From Caryophanales bacterium UBA6877 (GTDB lineage Bacteria > Bacillota_I > Bacilli_A > RFN20 > CAG-826), in NCBI GenBank assembly GCA_002451465.1, contig DKCJ01000003.1:52020-116019 (forward strand): DNA of 64,000 nt. The letters run 5' to 3'. Numbering within the stretch: the first letter of the stretch is position 1; every line of letters starts with the position of its first letter. Position numbers and translations under genes: made by a program. Below are positions 27,799-37,136 of the stretch, piece after piece. The notes under the pieces are model-generated. The model was given only the letters and a program-made list of their open reading frames with translations, was not told the DNA's origin and did no database searches.

Positions 27799-30345
27799 TT
27801 ATTTCTTAGATGTATCAAGGGTTGATTGTTCAATCGAACCTTTTCTTTCTTCCCCTTTTACACTATGTAACAATACTTTTCTGCCTTTATTTCCTTCATC
27901 AACATCATTTAAAACACCTTCATCAGTTAATTGAATAATAATTCTTCCAGCACGATTAAAACCAACGTTATATGTTCTTTGTATATATGATGCGGAACAA
28001 TATTCACGATTTCTCATGATATCTTCTCTAATTTGATTATATTTTTCTTTATCGGCAGCATTTTTCGCTTCTTCAAAACTTAATTCACGCATTTCAGATG
28101 TATCTAAACGATTTTTTTCTGCTAAATCTACAAAACGCTCATCAAATTGTGGCTCATAATTATTTCTTAAAAAATCACAAACATTTTTTATTTCTGTTTT
28201 ATCAACATAGGATCCTTGAACACGTGTCAAACCTTGTTTAGAAATCATTGAGCACATAACAAGCATATCGCCATATCCTAATAATTTTTCAGCTCCGCCT
28301 TGAGATAAAATAACTCTCGAATCATCAGTTGAAGAACAAAGTAAAGCTACACGAACAGGAATATTTGATTTAATAACACCAGTAATAACATTTACTGATG
28401 GACGTTGTGTTGAAATAATTAAATGTATACCAGCAGCTCTTGCTTTTTGCGCAAGTCTAACAACTGGAGATGAAAGCTGTCTATTACTTTCAACTAAATC
28501 GGCATATTCATCAATTAAAACAACAATACTTGGCATTGTAGTTTTACCATGATCAACCAAATATTTATTATATTGTTTTAAATTCTCAACGCCAGCTTGT
28601 TCAAATAAATCATATCGTTCTTCCATTACTTTACATAATTCATTTAGAACAAAAACAGCTTCATCAGCTTCATTTATAGGATTACAAAGTAAAAAAGGAA
28701 TATTTTTATATTTGTTGAACTCAACTCTTTTCGGATCAATGATGATCAATTTTAAAGTATTTATGTTATTACGCATAATAAGTGTCATAAGCATCGTGTG
28801 TAGAAAAACAGATTTTCCACTACCAGTTGCTCCACAAACCAACATATGTGGAAAAGCACCTAAATTAGCACTTATATAACGACCATTAATATCCTTTCCA
28901 AAAGGAAGTAAAAGTTCTGTTCCTGAATCTCTATTTAAATTTTTTAAACAATCTTTAAAGTTAACTAAAGATGCTTTTTGATTTGGAATTTCAAGACCAC
29001 TTGTTGTTCTACCTTCAACAATTGGGACAAATCTACATTGAACACCATTTAATTTTGAAGCAATATCATTCAAATATCTTTCAATTATTTTCGATGACTC
29101 TCCACGATTCATTTCAATATCATATCGTGTAACTGATGGTCCAATTGTATAAGAAACAACTTTACCACCAATACCAAATTCGTCAAAAGTACGATTTAAA
29201 ACAGCTTTTCTAGCCTCACAAACCATAATATTTGCAGGATCGTTCATATTGTTTGGTCTATCAGATAATAATTTTAAAGGTGGGTAAACATAATTTTTTA
29301 TTTGTTTTTTGACTACTTTATCCACTTTATTGTCTGCTTTAGATTCAGTACCATTAGCTTTTTCAAAAGGCGATTGAGCTAATTTAATAGTCTCCTCATC
29401 CAATTTACCATCATTAAAACTAGCAAACTTCAAATAAGAAGTTCCTTCAACTTTCTTATTTAAATTATTAGTTTTTTGCTCAACAGGAGAACTAATACTA
29501 GGTTTATTTTCAAGTGAAGTAGATTGTTCTTCAGTTTCATATAAATCATCCATTTCAAATTGAGCTTTCTTTAAACCGGTTATCTCAGGATTAATACTAG
29601 TTAAACCAACACCCACTCCACCATTAGGATTTTGAATAGCAATTGATTGAGTATTTTCTCTTGACACTTCATCATCTGGAGTAATAACGGTTGTCGCTCT
29701 TGTATTATTCAAAATTTGAGTAGTTGTAAATGCAGTTTGATTTTTAGCTTCAATAAAATCTGTTTCATCAGTTCGAATATTTTTATTTCGATAAGTTAAA
29801 GTTCTTCTAAATAATGCTTTAATTGCTTTTGCTAAATATAAAATAACACCTGCAACAAGTAAAATAATTGCAAAAATATTTGTTCCTATAAATTTTAAAA
29901 AACTATTAAAACAAGCAGTTAACAAAAATCCAAAGAAACCACCAGAAATCTTATCGTATAGTAAATAAGGAAAACCTTGAATAGTTTCGTTAAATTTACC
30001 TAAAAAATTATTAAAATTTATATAATTTTCTTGATTATATCCACCAACATTATTTGTGACAATAATTAAAAGTGCAACAAAGATTAAAATAGTCCCAGAA
30101 ATAGTAAGTTTTGTAAAAAATTTCACGCCTTTTTTATTCAAAATAAGTTCAAGGCCAATTAAAAATATAATTAAATAAATTAACCAGAGTAGCCATCCAA
30201 ACAAAAAGGAAATACACCAAGTAATAAAGCTCGATACATAGCCACGATTTAGTGCTCCAAAAACACTAAAAAGACATAATACAAAGCCAATAAGGCCCTT
30301 CAAAAAATAAGAATCATTTGTAATTTTTTTAATAACTTTTTTCAT
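27799..30345 (-). CDS. ftsK: DNA translocase FtsK/SpoIIIE
   Basis: This membrane-anchored motor pumps DNA through the closing septum. The 848-residue protein has four to five N-terminal transmembrane spans (about 1-180), a disordered linker (about 190-360), the alpha-beta motor with Walker A GATGSGKS and Walker B VVLIDEYADL, the RVQGSYV segment, and a C-terminal winged-helix gamma domain (SASYIQRTYNVGFNRAGRI) that reads DNA polarity sites. A TATAAT ends 7 nt before the ATG, so it is a leaderless candidate. Confidence 0.96.
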   Translation of the reverse strand: MKKVIKKITNDSYFLKGLIGFVLCLFSVFGALNRGYVSSFITWCISFLFGWLLWLIYLIIFLIGLELILNKKGVKFFTKLTISGTILIFVALLIIVTNNVGGYNQENYINFNNFLGKFNETIQGFPYLLYDKISGGFFGFLLTACFNSFLKFIGTNIFAIILLVAGVILYLAKAIKALFRRTLTYRNKNIRTDETDFIEAKNQTAFTTTQILNNTRATTVITPDDEVSRENTQSIAIQNPNGGVGVGLTSINPEITGLKKAQFEMDDLYETEEQSTSLENKPSISSPVEQKTNNLNKKVEGTSYLKFASFNDGKLDEETIKLAQSPFEKANGTESKADNKVDKVVKKQIKNYVYPPLKLLSDRPNNMNDPANIMVCEARKAVLNRTFDEFGIGGKVVSYTIGPSVTRYDIEMNRGESSKIIERYLNDIASKLNGVQCRFVPIVEGRTTSGLEIPNQKASLVNFKDCLKNLNRDSGTELLLPFGKDINGRYISANLGAFPHMLVCGATGSGKSVFLHTMLMTLIMRNNINTLKLIIIDPKRVEFNKYKNIPFLLCNPINEADEAVFVLNELCKVMEERYDLFEQAGVENLKQYNKYLVDHGKTTMPSIVVLIDEYADLVESNRQLSSPVVRLAQKARAAGIHLIISTQRPSVNVITGVIKSNIPVRVALLCSSTDDSRVILSQGGAEKLLGYGDMLVMCSMISKQGLTRVQGSYVDKTEIKNVCDFLRNNYEPQFDERFVDLAEKNRLDTSEMRELSFEEAKNAADKEKYNQIREDIMRNREYCSASYIQRTYNVGFNRAGRIIIQLTDEGVLNDVDEGNKGRKVLLHSVKGEERKGSIEQSTLDTSKK

Positions 30346-30352
30346 ACTCTAA

Positions 30353-30358
30353 ATTATA
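30353..30358 (-). promoter_or_regulatory. -10 box of ftsK, leaderless configuration
   Basis: TATAAT precedes the ftsK ATG by 7 nt; no ribosome site fits between. The -35 region is weak. Confidence 0.55.
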
Positions 30359-30451
30359 ACCACGTTTATATTTTTATTCTACATTAAAGAAAATTTTACA
30401 ACAAAAAAATTTTTTTAAAATTATTACTTATTAAATACTATAAAATTACTA

Positions 30452-32143
30452 TTAATCTATCATCAATACATTAGGTCTAACAACAGGATCTCTATCTAAT
30501 GTTCTTCTAAAGTTCTTCGAAATAGCTTCTTGAATTTTCATTTCAATTTTTTCATTATCAAAATCTTTAGTATTTTCTGCCCATTCATTCACAGCATTTT
30601 CAAAATAATTTGAGACATCTTTATAAATCATTTCAGCTTCTTTATCTTTTAAATAAAGGAATCCACGCATTTGAATATCTGGTCCACAAACAATCCTTCT
30701 CTGAGATTTTGAAATGGCACAACCTAAAACGACAACGCCATCTTTTCCAAGTCTTGTTCTATCAGAAATAATGTCATTAACTACATCACCAACACCAATA
30801 CCATCAATCATTAAATCGCCATATACTGGATCATCTTTACTTTCATTATAAGATGCCGTAACTTCACCCTCACTATTGAATTTTAATGATTGTCCATTAT
30901 CAAGAAGAAAAATATTTTTATGAGATAAACCAAGTCTCATATCAAATGCAATCTTAGCATTTGCTAATAAATCAACATAATATCCCTCAATTGGTAAATA
31001 ATATTTTGGTTTTAATAAACTTAAAAGCATTTTTATATCTTCTTCACAAGCATGCATCTTTTCAAGGCTATGTTTTTTGATATATTTAACATTACAATTT
31101 GTTTTATAAATTTCATCAAGAGTAGATGTTGCGATAATTTCTAAAGAATCGCTTGGGGAAATAGAAAATATAAATGTGTCAGATGGATTAATTCTAACTT
31201 GTTTTAATTCGCCTTCACCACTAGCTAAAAGTGAAATTTTTTCATATAAACTTGCATCGTGACCAGTAATTAAAATAACCAAACTACTTTCTTTTGTTCT
31301 AAATATATCATCCACTTGGATAATATTTTCAGTTGGAAAATAATCTCCACCATATTTTTTTAAATTATAAATATCTAAAGAATTTTTATCGTAAAAACAG
31401 ATTTTTTTATTCGAATCAAAACATGCTTTAAAAAATTCCTCAATATGATATAAATTATCATCAGTTAGAGCAACAAAACATCTACCATCACTATCCTCAA
31501 AAGATTTCATTAAAAATGGATATAAACGATGTTTTGGTGAGCAATAACCTTGTTTTGTTGCATTTCTTGATTCGCCAAGTAAACAAAGAGTTGGTAATTC
31601 AGCAATTTTGCCAAGAGTATTTAAATCTAATTTAAAATATTTTTCATTATTGTACTCAACAATAAAATCACCACTATAAACAATATTGCCTAAAGGTGTT
31701 TTAATTGAAAATCCAAAAGTATGTGGCATTGAAGCACATGTTGAGAAAAAAGTAATCGTATGTCCAGCAACATCAATAACGCTTGGAAGCGAAATTTCGT
31801 TAAATTCAAAATCACTTCCTTGTTTATAATGCTCAGCAAATCTTTTTAAGAAAACCTTTGTTAACGTCGTTCCATAAATTGGTGCAGGACATTCTTTATA
31901 AATATAGATAAGTGCACCAAAAGCATCTGGTTTACCTTTTGGTAAAATATAAGCTTTGATTTTTTCTTTGTTTTCTTTTAAATAAGTAAAATCAGCGATA
32001 ATAAAATCAATGCCAGGAGTTAATTTTGTTGGATATTTAAATCCTGCATTAAAAACAAAAATATCATTATTAATTTCAATTATATACAAATCTTTTCCAT
32101 CTTCATCTAAGCCGCCAAGGGCTAAAATTTTAATTTTATTCAT
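30452..32143 (-). CDS. RNase J-family protein with destroyed metal-binding motif (J2-like)
   Basis: RNase J proteins degrade and process RNA through a metallo-beta-lactamase/beta-CASP core. The 563 residues follow RNase J throughout: GGLDEDGKDLYIIE, GIDFIIADFTYLKENK, LLGESRNATKQGY, YSGDF, and a C-terminal tail with RDPVVRPNVLMID. However, the HxHxDH metal motif is replaced by KGKPDA at residues 69-74: both His before Asp are Lys and the His after it is Ala. The protein is probably not a nuclease by itself and may act as a J2-type structural partner. A ribosome site GGTGG is present. It neighbours pnp, another RNA-decay gene. Confidence 0.85.
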   Translation of the reverse strand: MNKIKILALGGLDEDGKDLYIIEINNDIFVFNAGFKYPTKLTPGIDFIIADFTYLKENKEKIKAYILPKGKPDAFGALIYIYKECPAPIYGTTLTKVFLKRFAEHYKQGSDFEFNEISLPSVIDVAGHTITFFSTCASMPHTFGFSIKTPLGNIVYSGDFIVEYNNEKYFKLDLNTLGKIAELPTLCLLGESRNATKQGYCSPKHRLYPFLMKSFEDSDGRCFVALTDDNLYHIEEFFKACFDSNKKICFYDKNSLDIYNLKKYGGDYFPTENIIQVDDIFRTKESSLVILITGHDASLYEKISLLASGEGELKQVRINPSDTFIFSISPSDSLEIIATSTLDEIYKTNCNVKYIKKHSLEKMHACEEDIKMLLSLLKPKYYLPIEGYYVDLLANAKIAFDMRLGLSHKNIFLLDNGQSLKFNSEGEVTASYNESKDDPVYGDLMIDGIGVGDVVNDIISDRTRLGKDGVVVLGCAISKSQRRIVCGPDIQMRGFLYLKDKEAEMIYKDVSNYFENAVNEWAENTKDFDNEKIEMKIQEAISKNFRRTLDRDPVVRPNVLMID

Positions 32144-32220
32144 GTGTCCACCATTCTTTTCTTTAAATATTATAGAAAAAAAATTAACTTATTAAAAGTT
32201 AAAATAATCTCTAGAATTAA

Positions 32221-32266
32221 AAACCCATAAGCTTTTCGAATTTTTTTCGTTTGAACTTATGGGTTT
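32221..32266 (-). terminator. Terminator-like hairpin after pnp
   Basis: An 11-bp perfect stem AAACCCATAAG/CTTATGGGTTT encloses a 24-nt loop and is followed on the minus strand by TTTTTAATTC. It lies 21 nt after the pnp stop. Confidence 0.7.
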
Positions 32267-32287
32267 AAATTAAATTTCAGTTATAAA

Positions 32288-34657
32288 TTATTTATCTTTA
32301 TTAAATAAGCCAAAGAAACCATGTTTTTTCTTTTCTTCAGTTTTTTCAGCATCAGTTGCTTTATTCTCTTGAGATTTAGAATTAAAACCATCTTTTGTTA
32401 ATGGGATGTTTTCAAAACTTTCGGTTGGTTTATCAGCCTTTTTAAAATCCTTATTATAGGAACGTTTATCAATACGATTATTTTGGTGAGAATTGAATTT
32501 TGATTTTTCATCATTAGATTTTGATTTATTTTCACCACTATAATCACTTAAAAATTCACGATGAGATAATTTAACTTTACCATGATCATCTAAACCAATA
32601 ACTTTAACTTTAATCACATCACCAACTTTTACAACATCATGAGCGTTTTGAACATAAGAATTAGCTAAACGTGATACATGACATAATCCATCCGTATCAC
32701 CGAATAAATTAACAAAAGCTCCATAGTCTTCAACTCTTACAACTTTACCTTCGAATATATCGCCAACATTTGCTTCTCTTACGATATCTTCGATCATCTT
32801 TTTAGCTTTATTTATCATTTCACGTTTAACGTGATAAATAGCAACACTACCATCATCATCAATATCAATTTTAACATTATCGCATTTTTCGATAATATCA
32901 TTAATAACTTTGCCGCCACTTCCAATAACATCTTTGATCTTATCAGCATCGATTTTTAATGTATCAAATTTTGGAGCATATTCACCAAGTTCTTTACGAG
33001 GTTCGCTGATAGCTTGCTTCATAACTTCTCTAATTTCAGCACGAGCTTTGTTAGCTTGAGCCAATGCTTTTTCTAAAATTTCACGAGTTACACCCTTAAT
33101 TTTGATATCCATTTGTAAAGCAGTAATACCTTTTTCAGTACCACTTACTTTAAAGTCCATATCACCAAAATGATCTTCTAAACCTTGAATATCGGTGAGA
33201 ATTGTATAGGGATGATTTCCATCAAGAGGTCCACTAGTAATTAAACCCATAGCAATTCCGCTTACAATACCCTTAATAGGAACACCAGCAGCCATTAAAG
33301 CCATGCATGATGCACAAATTGATGCTTGAGAAGAACTTCCATTACTTTCTAAAACTTCAGCAACACAACGAATGGTATATGGGAATTCTTCTTTTGATGG
33401 AAGAACATAGCTTAAACTTCTTTCACCAAGAGCGCCATGACCAATTTCTCTACGACCTGGGGTACCAGTTCTACCAATTTCTCCTACGGAGAATGGTGGG
33501 AAATTATAATGATGCATCCATCTCTTTTCGCTAATTGGTGTCAAATCTTCAATTAATTGTTCATCATCTTTACTGCCTAATGTAACAACTGATAAAACTT
33601 GAGTTTGTCCTCTAGTAAATAAGGCACTTCCGTGAACTCTTGGAAGAATATCAACTCTTGCACTAAGAGGTCTAATTTCATCAACTTTTCTACCATCTGG
33701 TCTAATTTTTTCTTCAGTAATTAATCTTCTAACTTCTTTAGCAACCATGCCTTCTAAAATATCATTAACCATTAACATTGTGTTAAAGTGTTCTTTTTCA
33801 GTGAAGTATTCTCTACTATCATAGTCGTTTATAATTTCTTGCTTTAAAGCATCGATTGCATCTTGTCTTTCAAGTTTATCAAAAATTGAAATTGCTTTAA
33901 CCATTCTTTCGCCAATTCTTTCATAAATATCTTTTTCGATATTTTTATCAGGGCTATATAAAGCAATTTCTCTTTTTGGTTTTCCAACTTCTTTAATAAT
34001 TGATTCTTCAAATTCACAAAGTTTTTTGATTGCTTCATGTCCAAACATTAAAGCATCTAACATTTCTTCTTCAGTTAATTCATTTGCACCAGCTTCAACC
34101 ATGTTAATAGCATCTTTTGTTCCGGCAACAGTTAAATTAAGATCGGATTTTTCTCTTTCTTCAACAGCTGGATTAATAACAAGTTTTCCATCAACTCTTC
34201 CAACAATAACACCAGCAATTGGTCCATCAAATGGAATATTACTAATTCCTAAAGCAAGAGAGGATCCAAACATTGCGGTCATTTCAGGAGTAGAATCTAA
34301 ATCACAAGCTAAAACAGTATTTATAACTTGTACTTCATTTCTAAATCCTTCTGGAAACATAGGTCTAATTGGTCTATCAATAAGTCTAGCAGTTAATGTT
34401 CCATGCTCTCCAGGTCTACCTTCTCTTCTTAAAAATCCACCAGGAATTTTTCCAATAGCATACATTTTTTCTTGATAATCAATAGTTAAAGGGAAGAAAT
34501 CTCCTTCTTTTGGATTATCACTACAGCAAGCAGTTGATAAAACAGTTGTATCATTTAATTTAGTTAAAACAGCTCCATCGGCTTGTTTGCATAATTCTCC
34601 TACTTCAACAACAAGTTTTTTACCATAAAATTCTAATTCAAATATCTTTTTCTCCAT
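32288..34657 (-). CDS. pnp: Polyribonucleotide nucleotidyltransferase (PNPase)
   Basis: PNPase is the phosphorolytic 3'-5' exoribonuclease of RNA turnover. The 789-residue protein has two RNase PH domains (the second with [15 protein letters not shown] and [21 protein letters not shown]), a KH domain ([15 protein letters not shown]) and an S1 domain ([18 protein letters not shown]). A disordered C-terminal extension of about 85 residues follows and ends in a hydrophobic/basic peptide with [10 protein letters not shown]. The ribosome site AAGGAC lies 8 nt before the ATG. Confidence 0.97.
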   Translation of the reverse strand: MEKKIFELEFYGKKLVVEVGELCKQADGAVLTKLNDTTVLSTACCSDNPKEGDFFPLTIDYQEKMYAIGKIPGGFLRREGRPGEHGTLTARLIDRPIRPMFPEGFRNEVQVINTVLACDLDSTPEMTAMFGSSLALGISNIPFDGPIAGVIVGRVDGKLVINPAVEEREKSDLNLTVAGTKDAINMVEAGANELTEEEMLDALMFGHEAIKKLCEFEESIIKEVGKPKREIALYSPDKNIEKDIYERIGERMVKAISIFDKLERQDAIDALKQEIINDYDSREYFTEKEHFNTMLMVNDILEGMVAKEVRRLITEEKIRPDGRKVDEIRPLSARVDILPRVHGSALFTRGQTQVLSVVTLGSKDDEQLIEDLTPISEKRWMHHYNFPPFSVGEIGRTGTPGRREIGHGALGERSLSYVLPSKEEFPYTIRCVAEVLESNGSSSQASICASCMALMAAGVPIKGIVSGIAMGLITSGPLDGNHPYTILTDIQGLEDHFGDMDFKVSGTEKGITALQMDIKIKGVTREILEKALAQANKARAEIREVMKQAISEPRKELGEYAPKFDTLKIDADKIKDVIGSGGKVINDIIEKCDNVKIDIDDDGSVAIYHVKREMINKAKKMIEDIVREANVGDIFEGKVVRVEDYGAFVNLFGDTDGLCHVSRLANSYVQNAHDVVKVGDVIKVKVIGLDDHGKVKLSHREFLSDYSGENKSKSNDEKSKFNSHQNNRIDKRSYNKDFKKADKPTESFENIPLTKDGFNSKSQENKATDAEKTEEKKKHGFFGLFNKDK

Positions 34658-34772
34658 TTTTTTGTCCTTACAATTATTTCAAACAAAAAAATAATACTAC
34701 TAAATTTAATATTTTTCCACTTTTTAAGTGTTTAAAAAAAATAAGTATGTTAATATTTATAGGGCAAAATTT

Positions 34773-35387
34773 ATGGCAGCGATAATTTTAATTGGCGGGG
34801 GATCTGCTAGTGGTAAAACTTATGTTATTAATGAGGTTACTAAAATAGTTGGTCCAGAACACATCACTCATATTTCAATTGATGATTACTATAACAAAGT
34901 GGAAAATATGTCTCTTGAAGAACGTAGAAAAATTAATTACGATCATCCTCGAGCATTTGATTGGAAATTGTTTAGACTTCAATTAGAACAACTAAAAAAT
35001 AATAAATCGATTGAAAAGCCTATTTATGATTATGTAATGATGAATAGAACTGATAAAACTGAAACAATTATTCCAAAAGAAGTTATTATTGTTGAAGGTA
35101 TTACTGCTTTAATTGATAAAAAAAGCCGGGATTTATCTGATTTAAAAATTTTTATAAACGCTTCAAGAGAAAGAAGACTTGTAAGAAGACTCGAAAGAGA
35201 CCAAAAAGAAAGAGGAAGAACATTTCAAAATATTGTTAATCAATATTTTGAATCAGTTCAACCAATGTATGAAGAAATTATCGGTCCTTCGCAAGTTTAT
35301 GCTGATGTTATTATAAATAATGATGGCGTTAAAAATAATTCAATAAGGGCTTTAGCTGCTATAATAAATGACTATATTAAAAAATAA
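34773..35387 (+). CDS. udk: Uridine kinase
   Basis: Udk phosphorylates uridine and cytidine in pyrimidine salvage. The 204-residue protein has the P-loop GGGSASGKT, the IDDYYN and YDHPRAFDW segments, and the lid arginines RRLVRRLERDQKERGR. I use the ATG at 34773 because homologues begin at this point; a longer frame from 34728 has no ribosome site. It complements the pyrimidine phosphorylase encoded at 22-23 kb. Confidence 0.94.
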   Translation: MAAIILIGGGSASGKTYVINEVTKIVGPEHITHISIDDYYNKVENMSLEERRKINYDHPRAFDWKLFRLQLEQLKNNKSIEKPIYDYVMMNRTDKTETIIPKEVIIVEGITALIDKKSRDLSDLKIFINASRERRLVRRLERDQKERGRTFQNIVNQYFESVQPMYEEIIGPSQVYADVIINNDGVKNNSIRALAAIINDYIKK

Positions 35388-35409
35388 CAACGATTATTCG
35401 TTGTTATTT
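35382..35409. terminator. Bidirectional terminator between udk and the ABC exporter
   Basis: A 12-bp perfect stem AAATAACAACGA/TCGTTGTTATTT with a TTAT loop overlaps both convergent stop codons and ends in T-runs on each strand. Confidence 0.88.
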
Positions 35410-37134
35410 TTCAAATTGGGAATTATAAAGTTTGTAATAGAACCCTTTCTTTTTTAGTAAGCTTTCATGGGTACCAACATCTTCTATATGCCCATCTTTC
35501 ATGACAATAATTTTATCGCTATTAACTATGGTAGAAAGTCTATGTGCTATTACAATTGCCGTTCTATCTTTCATAAGTTTCATAAAACTATCTAAAATAA
35601 TTAATTCGCTTCTTGCATCGATATTACTAGTCATTTCATCTAAAATAACAATATAAGGTTTATTAAACATTACACGCGTTATATTTATAAGTTGCTTTTC
35701 GCCAATAGATAACCCACTATTATTGCTAATTTTAGTTTCAAATCCATGAGGTAAACGCATGATGAAATCATAACTATTAGCATCTTTGCACGCTTTAATG
35801 ACCTCATCCATATTATAATCTACTTTTCCATAAGTAATATTTTCTAAAACTGTACCAGAAAATATCCATGTATCTTGTAAAACCATTTTAAAGTTTTTTC
35901 TTAAATCTTTTTTCTTAATGTCTAAAGAGTTAACTCCATTGAACAAAAATTCTCCTTTATTTGGATCATAAAATCTCATAAGTAAGTTAACCATTGTTGT
36001 TTTCCCACAACCAGTTGGCCCAACAATTGCAATTTTTTCACCATATTTAATTTCAAAATTAAAATCTTCGATTAATTTTTGGTTTTTATTATAACTAAAA
36101 TATATATGATTAAACTTAATATCTTTGATTTTTTCATCAAATTTTAAATTTCCATTATCAATATCATTTGGGGCATCTAAAATTTCAAATATTCTTTTTA
36201 AAGAGACTATACCTAATTGAATTTCACTAACACAACTTGAAATTTCATTAAAAGGCTTTGCAAATTGAGTCGAATATTGTAAAAAAGCACTAATTCCACC
36301 AATACCAATACTTGCGCCAATGTTTCCTCCATATACAGCCATCAAGGCACCAATCACACCAATAATACAGTACGTACCATTATTTATTAATCTAGAGAGA
36401 GGATTAGCAAAACTCGATACAAATTGAGATTTTTGACCAACTACATATAATTTTTGATTCACTTCATTAAAATTATTAAAGGCAGTTTCACCATAATCAA
36501 AAGTTTTGATTGCTTCAATATTATTTAAGTTTTCAAGTATTAATGAACCAATCTCACCATTTAAATTTCCTTGTTTTTTAAAATTAGAATTAGCTTTTGA
36601 TGCAAATTTACTAGAAATTAAAAAGGCTAATGGAGATAAAATTAGAACAACAATAGCAAGAATATAATTTAATATAAACATTATAATAATCGTAGAAATA
36701 ATCATGATTATTCCTTGAAATAATTGTTTAAATAAAGAAAGAATCGCATTATAAACATTATCAACATCGTTTATCGTTCTGCTTAAAAGATCGCCATGAT
36801 TATGATTATCAATAAAAGAAATTGAAACATTATTCAATTTTTTATAAATTTCATCTTTTATTTTTTTCATAATTCTTTCAGTAAAAATTGATAAAGTAGC
36901 TTCGAAAAGATATTGAAAAATAACGCTAACAAAAATTAAACTCAAAATAAAATAGATTATGATATAGCTTGGCACTCCATCTATTTTAGTTTCACCAATA
37001 TTATCAATAATTTTACCAATTAAATATGGAATCATTAGATTTGCAAGGACAAAAATAATCGAATAAAAAACAGAAAAAATAATTAATTTGTTATTTCCTT
37101 TAAAATATTTAAGAAGCTTCTTAATGTTTTGCAT
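35404..37134 (-). CDS. ABC exporter half-transporter, subunit B
   Basis: This 576-residue type IV ABC exporter has six transmembrane spans (about 1-310) and a nucleotide-binding domain with Walker A GPTGCGKTT, Q-loop LQDTW, Walker B VILDEMTSNID with the catalytic Glu present, and H-loop AHRLS. Its signature is LSIGEKQ instead of LSGGQ. With the upstream subunit it should form a heterodimer of the LmrCD/BmrCD kind with one degenerate ATP site. Substrate unknown; drug, lipid or peptide export is possible. Confidence 0.92.
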   Translation of the reverse strand: MQNIKKLLKYFKGNNKLIIFSVFYSIIFVLANLMIPYLIGKIIDNIGETKIDGVPSYIIIYFILSLIFVSVIFQYLFEATLSIFTERIMKKIKDEIYKKLNNVSISFIDNHNHGDLLSRTINDVDNVYNAILSLFKQLFQGIIMIISTIIIMFILNYILAIVVLILSPLAFLISSKFASKANSNFKKQGNLNGEIGSLILENLNNIEAIKTFDYGETAFNNFNEVNQKLYVVGQKSQFVSSFANPLSRLINNGTYCIIGVIGALMAVYGGNIGASIGIGGISAFLQYSTQFAKPFNEISSCVSEIQLGIVSLKRIFEILDAPNDIDNGNLKFDEKIKDIKFNHIYFSYNKNQKLIEDFNFEIKYGEKIAIVGPTGCGKTTMVNLLMRFYDPNKGEFLFNGVNSLDIKKKDLRKNFKMVLQDTWIFSGTVLENITYGKVDYNMDEVIKACKDANSYDFIMRLPHGFETKISNNSGLSIGEKQLINITRVMFNKPYIVILDEMTSNIDARSELIILDSFMKLMKDRTAIVIAHRLSTIVNSDKIIVMKDGHIEDVGTHESLLKKKGFYYKLYNSQFEK

Positions 37135-37136
37135 AA

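Noticed and set aside
34026..34475. 149-codon open frame opposite pnp
   Set aside because: Antisense to a conserved domain of pnp; no start signals or recognisable protein pattern.
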